Made by a program: the position numbers and the translations under genes | From: Kappaphycus alvarezii | Lineage: Eukaryota > Rhodophyta > Florideophyceae > Gigartinales > Solieriaceae | Length of the DNA: 64,000 bases | NCBI GenBank assembly: GCA_002205965.3 | Contig: NADL03000681.1 | Location: forward strand, 62,001 to 126,000 | Direction of reading: 5' to 3' | Part shown: positions 33,354-44,231 of the stretch, in pieces | Layout of the letters: every line of letters begins with the position of its first letter | Position numbering within the stretch: the stretch's first letter is position 1 | Notes under the pieces: model-generated | The model's input: only the letters and a program-made list of their open reading frames with translations | What the model was told of the DNA's origin: nothing | Database searches by the model: none

Positions 33354-33485
33354 TGGTCTCCCTTGCCCTCGTAGCGACGTTGCGTGCGACGTCGGTTAAC
33401 AACGCGTGGGCGTCCGGGTGGCATCCTTAAGTAAAGATGATTACACGGGTAAAGTAGAAGATCCCATCGAGTCAAGACTACGGCC

Positions 33486-33535
33486 TCACAGTACAGCGCC
33501 TACACTGTACTGTACTGTACTGTACTGACAATACA
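33486..33535. repeat. TACTG tandem run
   Basis: Five or so head-to-tail TACTG units end in TACTGACAATACAGTAC. Simple repeat of the type dispersed across the window. Confidence 0.8.
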
Positions 33536-33583
33536 GTACTACGGCCTAATCAGTACCCATACTGCCGATAAGTCGACGGCATT

Positions 33584-33680
33584 ACGAAGTACATCCGGTT
33601 AGATCTTAACCGTATAGTTAGGACGTGCGCTGTCCACAGTAGATACTGAACGCATTAAACTTATTTGTTTGTTTGTTTGT
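33584..33680 (+). repeat. Solo 3' tail of the non-LTR retroelement plus (TTTG)n
   Basis: 33584-33662 repeats 19065-19143 with two differences. No coding part of the element precedes it, so it is an extreme 5' truncation. A TTTG run (33664-33680) follows and may be the tail added at insertion. Confidence 0.8.
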
Positions 33681-33849
33681 TAGTATGTATGACAGGTTTC
33701 CGCTGCAGGATCTGGCAGCACTTCTAGCTCAGAGCTAAACTGGTGGACCTCGTCGGCCATATGCAGCGATATGCGCGAAAAATATATTGTGTAACAGACG
33801 AATAGAGCACCCACAGCCCGCCTTTTAATATAAGGCAACACAAAATAGA

Positions 33850-35200
33850 CCACCAGGTTACATAAGTAATGCGACTGTTCATGCCTGTGCGGATAACTCC
33901 GACTGTGCTGAACTTCTCCGCGATTCGCGGCAAGAGACCCTCCATGAAGAGGATATTTGCAGGAGGCGAACCCGTGGAATCGAAGGCCTGCGGTCGGAAC
34001 TCGAAATTGGGAGTCTGTGTGGGGTTGTCTGAGGGCGGGGGGAGTCGACTCGACAGTTTCCGCTCCAGGTCGGCCACCTTGTTGCGGTGCGAAATTGCAG
34101 CAGTGCCGCCCACTTCCGTAGTGGCTTTCTCTCGTACATCATCCTTGAACGGAGAGACATCGGTGACATCGCAGGCGATCGGGCGGAACATGGTGCCTCC
34201 GGGTGCTACTGCTGGGTGGACCAGTATGTCGGCGGGTCGCAGCTCAGTGCCTGGCACGAGGAGCGGAACCTCGATCTGCCAGTCCAAGCCGGCCGCACTG
34301 GCGATACGGCGGGCAATGACGTTGCGGAGAGAGTTATGTCGGTGTTTGCGACCGAAGCAAGAGAGGCACAGGTCCATTGCGTGGTCTCCTCGCCTGTCCA
34401 TCGGGCGTTTACCATGCTCGCGGTTCCGAGGAAGCGAGTCATCGTAAACGGGCAGCCCAAGGTGGCGTCGTAACATAATGTTCCAGTGTACCGCAGACAC
34501 TTCCATGTCGGCGGAGGGATGTGCAAAGAGGAAGGCGATACCGCGGCCTCTGCGGAACGCGAGACCGCGTATCCGTAGCAGCACCCCGGCGTCAGTGTGG
34601 AGGTCCGCGTTCCTAGCTGGTGCCGTCGCCGCGAGTATAATCGATCCCGCACCGGCCCGCGTCAGGTCCGCAACCGACATCGGGCCCCGCTCCATCGCGC
34701 TCGGCAGACTTCGCTACAGCCGCGACAAGGCTTTCCTACTTGGCCAAGCCGGCCCTACCATTCGCGAGTTCCTGCTCCAAATCCCTGGCATTCCCTGCCC
34801 CGTCGACCTGGGTTCCTTCGACCCGCTCCCCCTCGCTGCAGCACACACCCACGTTCAAAGCTACCTCAAAGGTGTGCAGCAGGAGGCGCTGGCCACGGTT
34901 CACTGGCGTGACGACAAGTGGGCCAGATCTCCGAACACGATGAGATGAGGGTGAACCCAAGACCACCGTCTCGGAGGGGCAGGGTTGTCTGCGACCACGC
35001 TTTGTCTGTGAGCTGAGCACCATGAAGCTCGTTAAAGGACTTCTGTAGCAGCGTATCGAAAGCCTCGGCATCCGTTCGGGCGTCCCGTGGGTCAGCAAAC
35101 TTGAAGGCGTGGTCAACCAAACAGGCCGACGCGCAGAGGCGATGCATGTGAAACCGCGCGCGCGGGTATTCAACCATGGGCAGGAGCTGAAGAGTTCGGC
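33850..35200 (-). pseudogene. Non-LTR retroelement copy 3 with internal inversion
   Basis: Read on the minus strand from 35200: FHMHRLCASACLVDHAFKFA, LLQKSFNELHGAQLTDKAW and LPLRDGGLGFTLI (the post-reverse-transcriptase linker), up to about 34950. The next part of the protein lies on the plus strand (34600-34945). The minus strand resumes at about 34595 with DAGVLLRIRGLAFRRGRG, AFLFAHPSADMEVSAVHW, GDHAMDLC with RKHRHNSL, VPLLVPGTELRPADILV and IACDVTDVSPFKDD, ending near 33850. The endonuclease residues are kept, though some Cys of the Cys/His cluster are lost. The reverse transcriptase itself is absent. Confidence 0.75.
34600..34945 (+). other. Inverted internal segment of retroelement copy 3
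   Basis: On the plus strand it reads LAGAVAASIIDPAPARVRSA, LRYSRDKAFLLGQAG, IREFLLQIPGIPCPVDLGSF and VQQEALATVHWRDDKWARSP. In the collinear copies (18 kb and copy 2) this part sits exactly between GGLGFTL and the RIRGLAF block, which here flank it on the minus strand. So about 345 bases have been flipped in place. Confidence 0.75.
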
Positions 35201-35875
35201 GGCAGCCCTCGATCTTTTCCCAAACTCGCGCATGCGGTTGCGAGCTTGGCGGAGGAAGGACCTACCGCGGTGGCTTCGGGAACCTGTGAGGACAGTGGAA
35301 CGGGGTCCAATGTGTGCCCCGGTCCTGACACGGGCCGAGGCGGCGTCGATGATACTTGCAGCAACAGCACCGTGGAGGAACAGTTCGGTAAGTGTGAAGC
35401 CAAGACCGCCATGTCGGAAGGGCAGGATGTCCTACAACCATGCTTCATCAGAGAGCGTGACACCTTGAAGCTCCAGGAAGAACGACCGTTACAGGGCGCC
35501 AAAGACCTCGGCGGCGGGACGGGCGTCTGTCAGGTCGGCAAGCTTGAAAGCATGCACGACTAAGCAGGCTGGCGCGCAACGGCGGTGCATGTGGTAACGT
35601 TCCCCGTGGTCGTCGATCTTGTGCCGCAATTGAAGAGCGCGGTGGCAGCTAGCGGTCATGCCATGCAGGAACGACTCAGTGAACCAACGATTGCCGATTG
35701 GAGTGCACAAGAGGAAGACCCCGTTGTAGGAGCGCTGGGCGAGGCGGAACTTGTGGAGAAATGCCTCACCATACAACCATACGGCATTAATATCGACGGT
35801 CCAGTGCAGGAACCGACTACTGTATGTCTGGTGTCTATCCGCGATAGCACTGTCCTCATATGAGGACAAATCTCC
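35190..35875 (-). pseudogene. Non-LTR retroelement copy 2 (truncated at both ends)
   Basis: Minus-strand order: RFLHWTVDINAVWLYGEAFL, CTPIGNRWFTESFLHGMTA, YHMHRRCAPACLVVHAFKLA, LELQGVTLSDEAWLQ, LPFRHGGLGFTLTELFLHGA, VAASIIDAASARVRTGAHIG, ending at about 35190 where copy 3 begins. It contains only the linker between reverse transcriptase and endonuclease. Stops and shifts are present. Confidence 0.65.
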
Positions 35876-35879
35876 TCAT

Positions 35880-36710
35880 CATGCAGGTCTGCGACATGAT
35901 CACCGTGGACGTCTAGGTCCTGCTGGCAGGGGTGGCATTTCAAGGACAAAGAATGTGCGCAGATTGGGAGACCGAGGTGCCTGAGCAGCATGACGCTCCA
36001 GTGCTCCGACGACACCTTTGTCGCATTTGCGGGATGCGCGAATAGGAAAGCGGCGGCGGCGGCGCTGTGACGAAAGGCCAGGCCGCGTATGCGATGACGG
36101 GTTGCTTCCTCAGAGTGGCAGCTAGGACGGGCACCCTCACCCATAGGTCATCCTCCAAAAACACCTTTGCCTTTGCCTTTGGCTATGCCCGATTTAGAAG
36201 AGATTGAAGATTGACGGGCATGTCAGCAAAGAGGCAGGGTCAAAGGCGCCAAGGTCGGTGACGAACGTATCGGCTTGGATCCGCCGGACAAGGTTGAGCA
36301 GAGGCGAGCGTGCCTGGGTGACCGGGATGGATCTATCACCACGAGCGCGTTTCCCAAGTAGTGCGACGGAGCGGGGAGCAGAGTAGGCGGGCGTGCGAAG
36401 GCGGGCGGGGCAGCGTCCAGAATGCTGGCAGCGACAGCCGTGTGTAGGTATGGACCTATGATGGAGAATGCATAGCCTCTCTGACGGAGGAAGGGACACG
36501 CTTGTTCCTAGACGTCAGCCGTTAGAGAGACGTGATGGAGAGCGACATAGGAGGACCGCTGCAGAGAGTCAAGCTCAGCTGCAGGCTCTGTGGCGTGCTG
36601 AAGGTCAGCAAGCTGGGACGCGTGAGGCACCATCCATGCTGAGGCACATAGGCGGTGCATGTGGAAACGAGCCCAGCAGCGCTGCGGCGACATGCCCTGT
36701 ATGGTAACAG
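35880..36710 (-). pseudogene. Non-LTR retroelement copy 1 (truncated at both ends)
   Basis: Minus-strand order: ARFHMHRLCASAWMVPHASQ, LHTAVAASILDAAPPAF, DTFVTDLGAFDPASLL, RHRIRGLAFRHSAAAAAFLF, VMLLRHLGLPICAHS and CHPCQQDLDVHGDHVADL, then an abrupt stop at about 35880 where copy 2 starts. A CTTTGCCTTTG simple repeat (36165-36185) interrupts it. The copy keeps the Cys/His start (CHPC) but loses the endonuclease. Confidence 0.65.
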
Positions 36711-36719
36711 TGTGTCACA

Positions 36720-37104
36720 CTGCAATTCATGTACTGTACTGTGCAGTAAGAAACTGTAAACCCCGATGGATTCCCAAATATTTGGCCAAAACTTGAAATT
36801 TCAAATGTTGGGTCACACTAAAGCTAAAATCGGTGGGAACATGCCACCCGCTGTAAAACAATTTGTTCCAGGTTTTGTTTTTCTCAGCGAAAACTTTGCC
36901 ACATGGCAAGCGATTGTCCTGACGGCACCGGTGCATCAGTACTGTACTGTACAGTGTGCAGCAGGGTTAAATTTACCTGTGGAATACATACATGACTGTT
37001 TGCTGCATTCCTTCAAGGAAACTCAACTTTGCATCACAATAATTTCCAACGCGAGACAGATAAGGTAACCTGTACTACTGTACAGTATTTCTATCTTTGC
37101 AAGT
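36720..37104. other. No gene supported; scattered TACTG units
   Basis: Short GTAC-type clusters at about 36728-36748, 36940-36955 and 37070-37086. No motif-bearing frame. Confidence 0.4.
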
Positions 37105-37551
37105 TTGGCCACTTGTCGTACAACCGCTGGCCGATACAGTAGGGAATCACAGTGCCAAATGTCATTGCTGGCAGCAATATTACACTGCCCTCAAAAAGCA
37201 AAGGAGCGGTCAAATACCATCAGCCCTTCCCCCTACTTTCAGCCCGTCAACGACAACCACAGAACTCAGCTTTCGAAACCATTTCTACGCCTCTCGTTTA
37301 TTCAACCCCCCCCTTACTCACGATATGTGACGGAAATTTCAATTGCATTTCGTGTGGAACTGCACGTGCCAGATAAACGTAAGTGTCAACATCAGCAGTG
37401 CGGTTTGTATAGAGTAAGAGCTGCCTATGTTGAGGGGTGGGTAGTGGGCACTTTTTTCCGTGCCTTAGCTGTGAAGGTAAAGAGAGGATCTCTTGAGACT
37501 GTTGTGTGGGTATTTACTCGGGTAGAAAGTGCAAAGGCCAATAAGATGTGA
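37105..37551 (+). CDS. Hypothetical ORF
   Basis: A 148-codon frame whose C-terminal half is basic (VELHVPDKRKCQHQQC, ALAVKVKRGSLETVVW). No family recognised. The overlap with other frames and the lack of composition bias make coding doubtful. Confidence 0.2.
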   Translation: MATCRTTAGRYSRESQCQMSLLAAILHCPQKAKERSNTISPSPYFQPVNDNHRTQLSKPFLRLSFIQPPPYSRYVTEISIAFRVELHVPDKRKCQHQQCGLYRVRAAYVEGWVVGTFFRALAVKVKRGSLETVVWVFTRVESAKANKM

Positions 37552-37841
37552 TAATGGGACTGTATTTCACCCAACTGGCTGTGGTGAGACCAAAGGCAAC
37601 GTGTATATGTCATGGTGCAGAAGCATTACGTTGCGATCTCAAGTTTTCTGCCTTACCAGCAGTCACTGTGATGATGGAGTCCGGTGTGTTAGCACCACCC
37701 ATTTTATCCGCATAGGAATTATCACCACGATATTCAGGTGCAACTGCAGCCAGTTGAATCTACAACGGCAAAGATTTTTTTTGAAACTTGTGTAAATCTG
37801 AGAATCTGAAGCTTTTGGTCTAATGACCTCAACTTTGAAGC

Positions 37842-38261
37842 ATGCTATATATCTACAACTCTGCCGTCAGATACATTAAATCTTACTCCATGTACAGTAA
37901 GTCAAGCGTAACTCGCGAGGAGCAATGTTACAACGATTATCACTTCAAGCGCCCATCAAACGGTGAGACGAGACACCAAACCCAATACAAATATTTATGG
38001 CAAAGGGCAGATTTTTCCGGCAGAGTCGTCATAGGAACGGATTGTAGGGACAAATATCTAAAGTGGCTCTCACGCCCAGACTTGTTCCACGAGGCACCTT
38101 GTCTCAAGTTTGTTGCACACAAGCGGGTGGGCAGCGCAGATGAGTACTTTTGCCGAATCCATTTCCGCTCCGGGGCCATACCAAAACGACCTGTTAATCA
38201 GGTTTGCTTGTTGATTGAGATAGTTCTGGAGGGACTAGATGGATTCGTAGATGGTGCTTGA
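37842..38261 (+). CDS. Hypothetical ORF
   Basis: A 139-codon frame, fairly basic (NDYHFKRPSNGETRHQTQ, DKYLKWLSRPDLFHEAP), ending in a hydrophobic stretch (NQVCLLIEIVLEGLDGF). No domain recognised. It is the longest plausible frame between 36.7 and 42.6 kb on the plus strand, yet may be chance. Confidence 0.25.
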   Translation: MLYIYNSAVRYIKSYSMYSKSSVTREEQCYNDYHFKRPSNGETRHQTQYKYLWQRADFSGRVVIGTDCRDKYLKWLSRPDLFHEAPCLKFVAHKRVGSADEYFCRIHFRSGAIPKRPVNQVCLLIEIVLEGLDGFVDGA

Positions 38262-41165
38262 TCACAGCGAAACTTTTACCTTGCAACTCTGCCTTTGTTT
38301 AATATCGATCTGTGCGTCGGTGCATCGTTTTTGCTATCGCTTCGCTTGTTGGTATCTTTGATGCCAAGCACAGGTTCTGGAACAGCCAGTTGAGCGTTAC
38401 TTGATTGATATTACGCTGCTCAACCAGTCAGTCGCAAAAAATTTAGGTCGAATTCAATGCACAAATTTAATGGCATTAGAAACCAGGAGAATGGGAATGG
38501 GCCGATGGGAGATTTACGATTTCTCGCAGTTTTCCCTGTTTTACCAAACGATGTAGGTTTTCCCGCGACATGCGAGTGTGGATTCCTAGGCACCTGAGCA
38601 GTTGGTAGCTACAAACGAATTTAGTTTAGCTCAAGTAATGGATATTGAATGTCCGTTTGATTTTGGGACCTCGCGGATCTCAAATCTGCAGGAAGTGTTG
38701 TTGACAAGTCAGTTGGAAAACAAATTAAATATTTCTATCAAGCGAGTTTTGCCTCGCTTGTAAGAAATACAGTCCTCTTCGAATGTTGCGAGTTTCAAGG
38801 ACTGTCGTATTATTTTGCAAGGTACCATGGCGTTGTCTTTTATCTTACAGCACAGTTTGTACAGTTTACTTGCGGAGACATATCATGGGCGTTGTCATTG
38901 ATGCGCAGGGTAGCATGGTACCATTCTCTCAGAATACTGTACGGCGTGTGAAGTGATGTGCTGAAATGGCACTCTCAAGATCTGTCTCGACACGGTGCAC
39001 ATTCTTGCGGTTGGTCCTCCTGCTTTGAGAAGTGGTAAAGTTCCTCGAGAAAAAAATTTGGCAATGGCAACTACTGTACCAAGAGTTGACCTCTAGGCGG
39101 GTCTTGTACCATTCACAAATGTATCCATTTCTTTCGCCTCTTCAGTATTGCATTGTTGTTATGCCTCTGTAGCGAGTGGACACGCATTTCACTTGTAGCA
39201 TTCTGGAGAACAAGGGTTTTACTATCGCTGCAAAAATAGTTTTTTTTAATTCATGCATTCCCACCCGTCACTGCGCCAGTGGCTGATATTGCTACATCAG
39301 ATAACGGTGAGAACCACATGCAGGCTCAACTACTCTGAAATTGGAAAACTAGTTGAAGTTCCCAACATTTCTGAAAGCGATAGCATTTCGGACTCTCGAA
39401 TCCAAATACAAACAAGGACAGATGGACGAGACAGTACAATAGTGCAGTGCTTGTAATCGAATTCTTCATCATGAGAATTAGGATACGTCATTCAACAGCT
39501 TCAAGCAAGGAAAAGTTATTTCCTTTTCGCATGCTTGTGACCTGGGTTCACCACATCAATACAGTTTTTTTTCAATTCGAACCTGGCAAAAGTGTGTCAC
39601 ATACATCTTTTCCGCGTTGGAGATCATACGTACAAGCTTGAAACAAACGAATTAAAAGATAAACAATGACGTTGTAGCCCTAGAGTTGCAAAAACAGCCA
39701 TGGGCCCCCTGATCATCCCGATACCAACGAAATAACCGAAAACGTAGAATATTCGGGACAGCGGTAGGGCAAAATCGAGCCGCAAGGCCCCTCTTGAATG
39801 GACTGCAGAGTTGTCCCAACGCTGCATCTTTCACAATTACAAAAGAGGCGAAAAGAGCAATGTGATACAGTATTACAAACGGGTCTGCTGCAGCACAGAT
39901 TGATAGGGTGATTAAAAAACAGAAGAGTACAATTGCAACTTGGAGAGATGCACGAAATCCAACCGAATAATAAATCCAAGTAAGGGGTCTGTTCACAAAT
40001 CAGCAGCATCGCGAAAAGTGTCTTTCCAGGCTGACACCAAATGTGCACATTAGGGTTTCGGCAACCTTTACGAAAAATTCCACACCCGTTCAGCAGCGGG
40101 GGACCTGCCAAAGAGCCCAGCGCAAGCCGTTTGTTCCCAAAAAAAATTAGAAAACTGCCTTTCTCTTTGCGGACCAGCATGTTCAGCCTGAGGAAGCTCG
40201 AATAAATTCGACACATTTTCTCCACCCAAGCCAAATAGATCAGGTTCACGCACAAAAAAAAACCTCCAACGCACACCACTCCAAACAAACCCACCAAACC
40301 AATCCATCACCGTGACTCCCTGTCCAACTCCAAGCCACATTTCCGCTCGCACCGTTGCACCCCACACGAGAATAACATCCAAGCCACACGCTCCACGCCA
40401 GTACACACGACACAAAAACGCGTGTTCCAACAGTTCAAGCCCTCCCCACCTCTCCCTCACCCCTCCACAGTACACAGTACATGAGCACCGGCTTGTAACG
40501 GCGCGTGGCCCCAGTCAATCCACACGAGGCTACCGAAATTGCAAAACATGGGCCGCATGTGCAAGAATGGTAGCACAAGGCCGTCGTGCTGACCTCTCAC
40601 GCAAGTCGCTCATGCAACCCAATCACCGCACCGGCGGCCCTACCACACCAGAAGTGAGCGAGTGTAACCCCCTTTTTTTTGCAAACCGAAAAACCGAAAA
40701 ACAGCATTTGTTCATATTCCACATACACACACACAATTCGAATTGCGTACCAAGAGACAGTATTCGAAATAACGCATGCGCGCATACAAAACACCAAGAC
40801 AACTCACTCTGCACCGGAAATCGCGCGGCGGATAGCGGCAATGAGCGGTGCAGCCTAGTGTGAGCATGGCCCGATGGAAGCGGGGAAAGCAAGGGGAATG
40901 CAAGGTTTGGGATGCGACGTTTTGGAAATTGGAGGGTGGGATGTGGACCGCATGTTGTGGGGGGGAATGGTTGGAGGGTGCGGAGATTCGTTTGCGAGGC
41001 GGGCATTGGATGGGAGTGGGCTGGTTTGGGTGATGCGGTTGTACGGGGGAGGTGGGTTGCGGGGGAGGGTGGTTTTGTTGGGGCTGGGTTGTTTGGAGTG
41101 GAATGCGGATGTGGGGGGGCTGCTGTTGGGGCCAATTTAGGGGTTTTCGTGCCCGTTATTTGAAT
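38262..41165. other. No gene supported; strand-skewed DNA
   Basis: Minus frames at 39713-40297 (hydrophobic, Cys-rich) and 40068-40475, and opposing frames at 40623-41528 (minus, Pro/Thr/His-rich) and 40848-41163 (plus, Gly/Trp-rich), show no known domain. From about 40.2 to 40.9 kb the plus strand is A/C-rich, and from 40.9 to 41.1 kb strongly G-rich. I cannot choose between non-coding DNA and a lineage-specific gene. Confidence 0.3.
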
Positions 41166-41169
41166 TTGA

Positions 41170-41680
41170 ATATGGGGTATTTTATTGTACTGTACTGTGT
41201 TGTTGTACAGTGAAATACGATTGTATGTGGTACGGTTTACGGCTAGAATGTGGAGAAACGAGTGCAGTAAATAAAATGGGGGTTTTTGCCAAAAGGTGGC
41301 AAAAGTTTTCCATGTACTGTACAGTACAGTACTGTAGTGGGTCGGGTGTGTCAATGGGGGAGATGGCTGAGACGAATGAGCGAGGGAAACCCAGGGGGGG
41401 ATCGTAGCGTTTGCCACAACGAACAAGGGACATGTTGAAAGGAGGGTTGGTCGACGGAAAGTGGTGCGTAGCTCGGCTGCAATGAACGAGTGTCCGTGCC
41501 CGTCATCCCGGGGTTTTATGAGGGCCACATCGTGCTAGATGAACCGTCATGGGCCCAGGCATGGCGATTGGTAGCTCAAAAGGGTGCATAGGAATGGGAA
41601 GCGAATAAAATGAGGATGACGCTACTGTATACCTACAATGTACTGTACCTTACTGTACTCTACTGTACTTTCCAAACAGC
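41170..41680. repeat. Three TACTG/GTAC clusters
   Basis: Clusters at about 41185-41210, 41312-41340 and 41624-41672 carry repeated TGTACTGTAC and GTACAGTACAGTAC units. Confidence 0.65.
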
Positions 41681-42607
41681 GAGTGAGTAGAAAACTAGTA
41701 AAAAATTAAACAAAAACTATGATCGCTACTAGAGAACATGGAGCGGCAAATGACGAGAGCCTCTAATAAAGATCTTGACATGTGCAGATTTGTCAAAGCG
41801 GTTGCACAAGATACGGGAGTAATTTTAAGGGAGGATATCAGGAGCAAGTAGTCAAGTTGAAAAAGGACGGACGGTAATTGGTGGAGGGGGTGGAGATTTT
41901 TTTTGCGTCCGGTGCCGTGGATGGTACATTGCCCTACAATCGAGCGGTGGCGGAAGTAGGTTATTGAATGGCTAATGACGAAGAGGCAAAAGGTGTGCTG
42001 CAGATAAAATGCCATATCGTACAAGTATGACCAACGTGATCCTCGATACAAGTTTTTGTCTTTGTAAAAACCATTTCTTATATTTTTGACGCGCTTTTGT
42101 TCGGGTGCTGTTGCGTTGCGTTTTCTCTGCTGTCTGTCTCTCGTGTCTATTGTACCAAAGGTTTAGATTTGCTCATTGCTCCTCACCCCTATATCTATCC
42201 ACTAGCCCCCCGTATCCTATCCAATCCTACAAAATCATCGCTTGCTCTTGTGATTTATCCAAATGCTTCATATCTTTTATCTCTTTTTTAGATTTTTATT
42301 TCTCTACCAAACTCAATCAGTGCCAGTCTGCTTTTTACCCCATCCCATTTACTGTACTGTACACATTGCTTACCCCAGCGGCCAACTTACAACAAGAATA
42401 AAACTCATTCAACCTTTCTTAAGCGCAACGATTCCCCCTTATCTACCTTCACCATTCCCACGCACCCACCCCACCTCCCCTCTGCACCCAGCCCACATCC
42501 CTCTACTCGTCCATCCCATCCTCCTCCACTCCCCCCAAAAAATTCCTACTTAACCACTCCTCCACCTCCCGTTCATCCACAGCGGACATCTCCCGCACTC
42601 CCACACC

Positions 42608-43417
42608 ATGTCAACCCCCAACCTATGCACCAACTGCAGAGCACTGCCCCCAACCGTCTTTTGCACCACCGACTTGGCCTTCCTGTGCACATCGTGCGAC
42701 CTAACCATCCAAGCTACCACAAAGTCACCCCGTCCTCGAATCCGCATCCCCCTTCAACCATCCACCCGCCGCGACCCCCCATCCCCGACTTTTCCGACGT
42801 CTCCTCGGACCTTCTTCTAGTCCCCGACTTCGACCCCACCACAACCTCCACATCCCTATCCCACACCCTGCTTTCAACTTTGTCACCCCACCAACACCAA
42901 CCCACCAACTCTGACATTGACGTCCTAACCTCAGTCCTAACTAGCCCTAATCCAACCTCTGATGCCGCATACTCCTCCTCATGTTCATCCACCCCACACC
43001 TGTCAAACACGATGAAATATCCCGGTTACTACTTCCAGCAACGAGTGGATCCCACATGTTCCAGATGCTGCTCAACAAAGGTTGGCCAGTATGGCAAATG
43101 TCTATGTCAAGCAAGAGGCCAGAGCTTTGTACGAGTCCAGTCGCAGGGGTCCTGTGACGGACGTGGTGACGAGTATGGTGACGGGTGTGGGACGTGTGGT
43201 CAAGGACGTGTCCTCTGTGGGCATGCAACGAACGCCGGAACAGAGGAGGCTTGAACGCGCGGCGGCATTGAAAAGGTTTCGGGAGAAGAGGGCCAACCGG
43301 AGATTTGGTAAACGTGTGAGGTATGCGTGTCGGAAACAGTTGGCGGATAGTAGGCCGAGGGTTAAGGGTAGGTTTGTGGGTAGGGGGAGGGTGGAAGGGC
43401 TTGAGTTTTGTGCATGA
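42608..43417 (+). CDS. B-box and CCT domain regulator (CONSTANS-like)
   Basis: The N-terminal frame has a B-box-like zinc finger: LCTNC (Cys 7, 10), VFC (19), Asp 22, FLCTSCD (27, 30, 31); the His positions that usually follow are Gln and Pro/Arg here. The C-terminal end is a near-consensus CCT domain (43245-43390): RRLERAAALKRFREKRANR, then FGKRVRYACRKQLADSRPRV and KGRFV. Such proteins are nuclear regulators of light and rhythm responses in plants and algae. Both ends read in the same frame, but that frame has stops between about 42818 and 43015. The stretch between is open one frame over (PDFSDVSSDLLLVPDFDP, an acidic middle). So there are two compensating shifts, an intron, or errors. TACTGTACTGTACA lies at 42350-42364, about 245 bases upstream of the ATG. 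Confidence 0.7.
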
Positions 43418-43419
43418 GC

Positions 43420-44034
43420 ATGGCTGGAGAGGCAGTGCATTTTGTTTTTACTTCGCGTGTATTCTATCTAATTTTAAGGAGAGGGTGAGGGTGAGGAGAC
43501 ATTTTGACTATGTATCGTCGACAGCTGCCTCGGCGATCAGTGACTTTTTGAGGACAAGAGATACGAAAATATACAAGACATGACTGTAGCGATTTTTGGC
43601 CTTTTTTGGTTTGGACCGCACAACTTGGAGAATGAAGGTTTTAGGGAAACTGGGGAGGGAACTCCCCTTGGTCTCCAGTAGCATTTGAGCTTGACATTCT
43701 TCTTCAATGTCGTCTTGTCACCATGTCATTGGCTGTGCCAATTAAAGTGGGGACATGTAAAGCCAATCGTGTGGCGGAATCATAGTGATTTTATTTCATC
43801 TTTCCCAATGTGCTGTACATTCTAGTGTTTAGAGCAAAGCTGTTGGACGTGTGGTCGAGATGGGATGGTACTGCACACAAAACAGCGGTGGAGACGCAGC
43901 CGCTACTGTAGGATTTCCAGCTTTCGCAGAGAGAGGCCGCTCATTGTACCTTGTACTTTTCTGTACTGCAGTCCCATCGAATGCTGATTTGCCCTACACC
44001 TGTGTCCGTGCCTTGATCAACGAGCGGTTGCCGT
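43420..44034. other. No gene supported
   Basis: Downstream flank of the B-box/CCT gene. No motif-bearing frame. Confidence 0.4.
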
Positions 44035-44160
44035 ACTGCATACAGTACAGTACTGTGCGTAGCGTACAGTGCAGCCTGGTTTGTTTACACTGATGTACAT
44101 ACTGTACTCAACTGTACTGCACTGTACAGTACTGTACTATACAGTACAGTACAAATGTGC
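44035..44160. repeat. Dense TACTG/GTAC cluster
   Basis: Over 120 bases largely of TACTGTAC and ACAGTACAGTAC units in both orientations, the densest such block in the window. Confidence 0.8.
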
Positions 44161-44231
44161 ATGGCCGCAGTCAACAAAATCGAGTTTGAATCGGGTGATT
44201 GGGGGATTCTGCTTGTCATAGGCAGCGTCAA

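Noticed and set aside
34087-34473. Plus-strand frame of 128 codons inside the retroelement
   Set aside because: Antisense to the clear minus-strand endonuclease region.
40623-41528. 301-codon minus-strand frame, Pro/Thr/His-rich
   Set aside because: It runs through two TACTG/GTAC clusters and a strongly strand-skewed tract, and has no domain. Openness is best explained by base composition.
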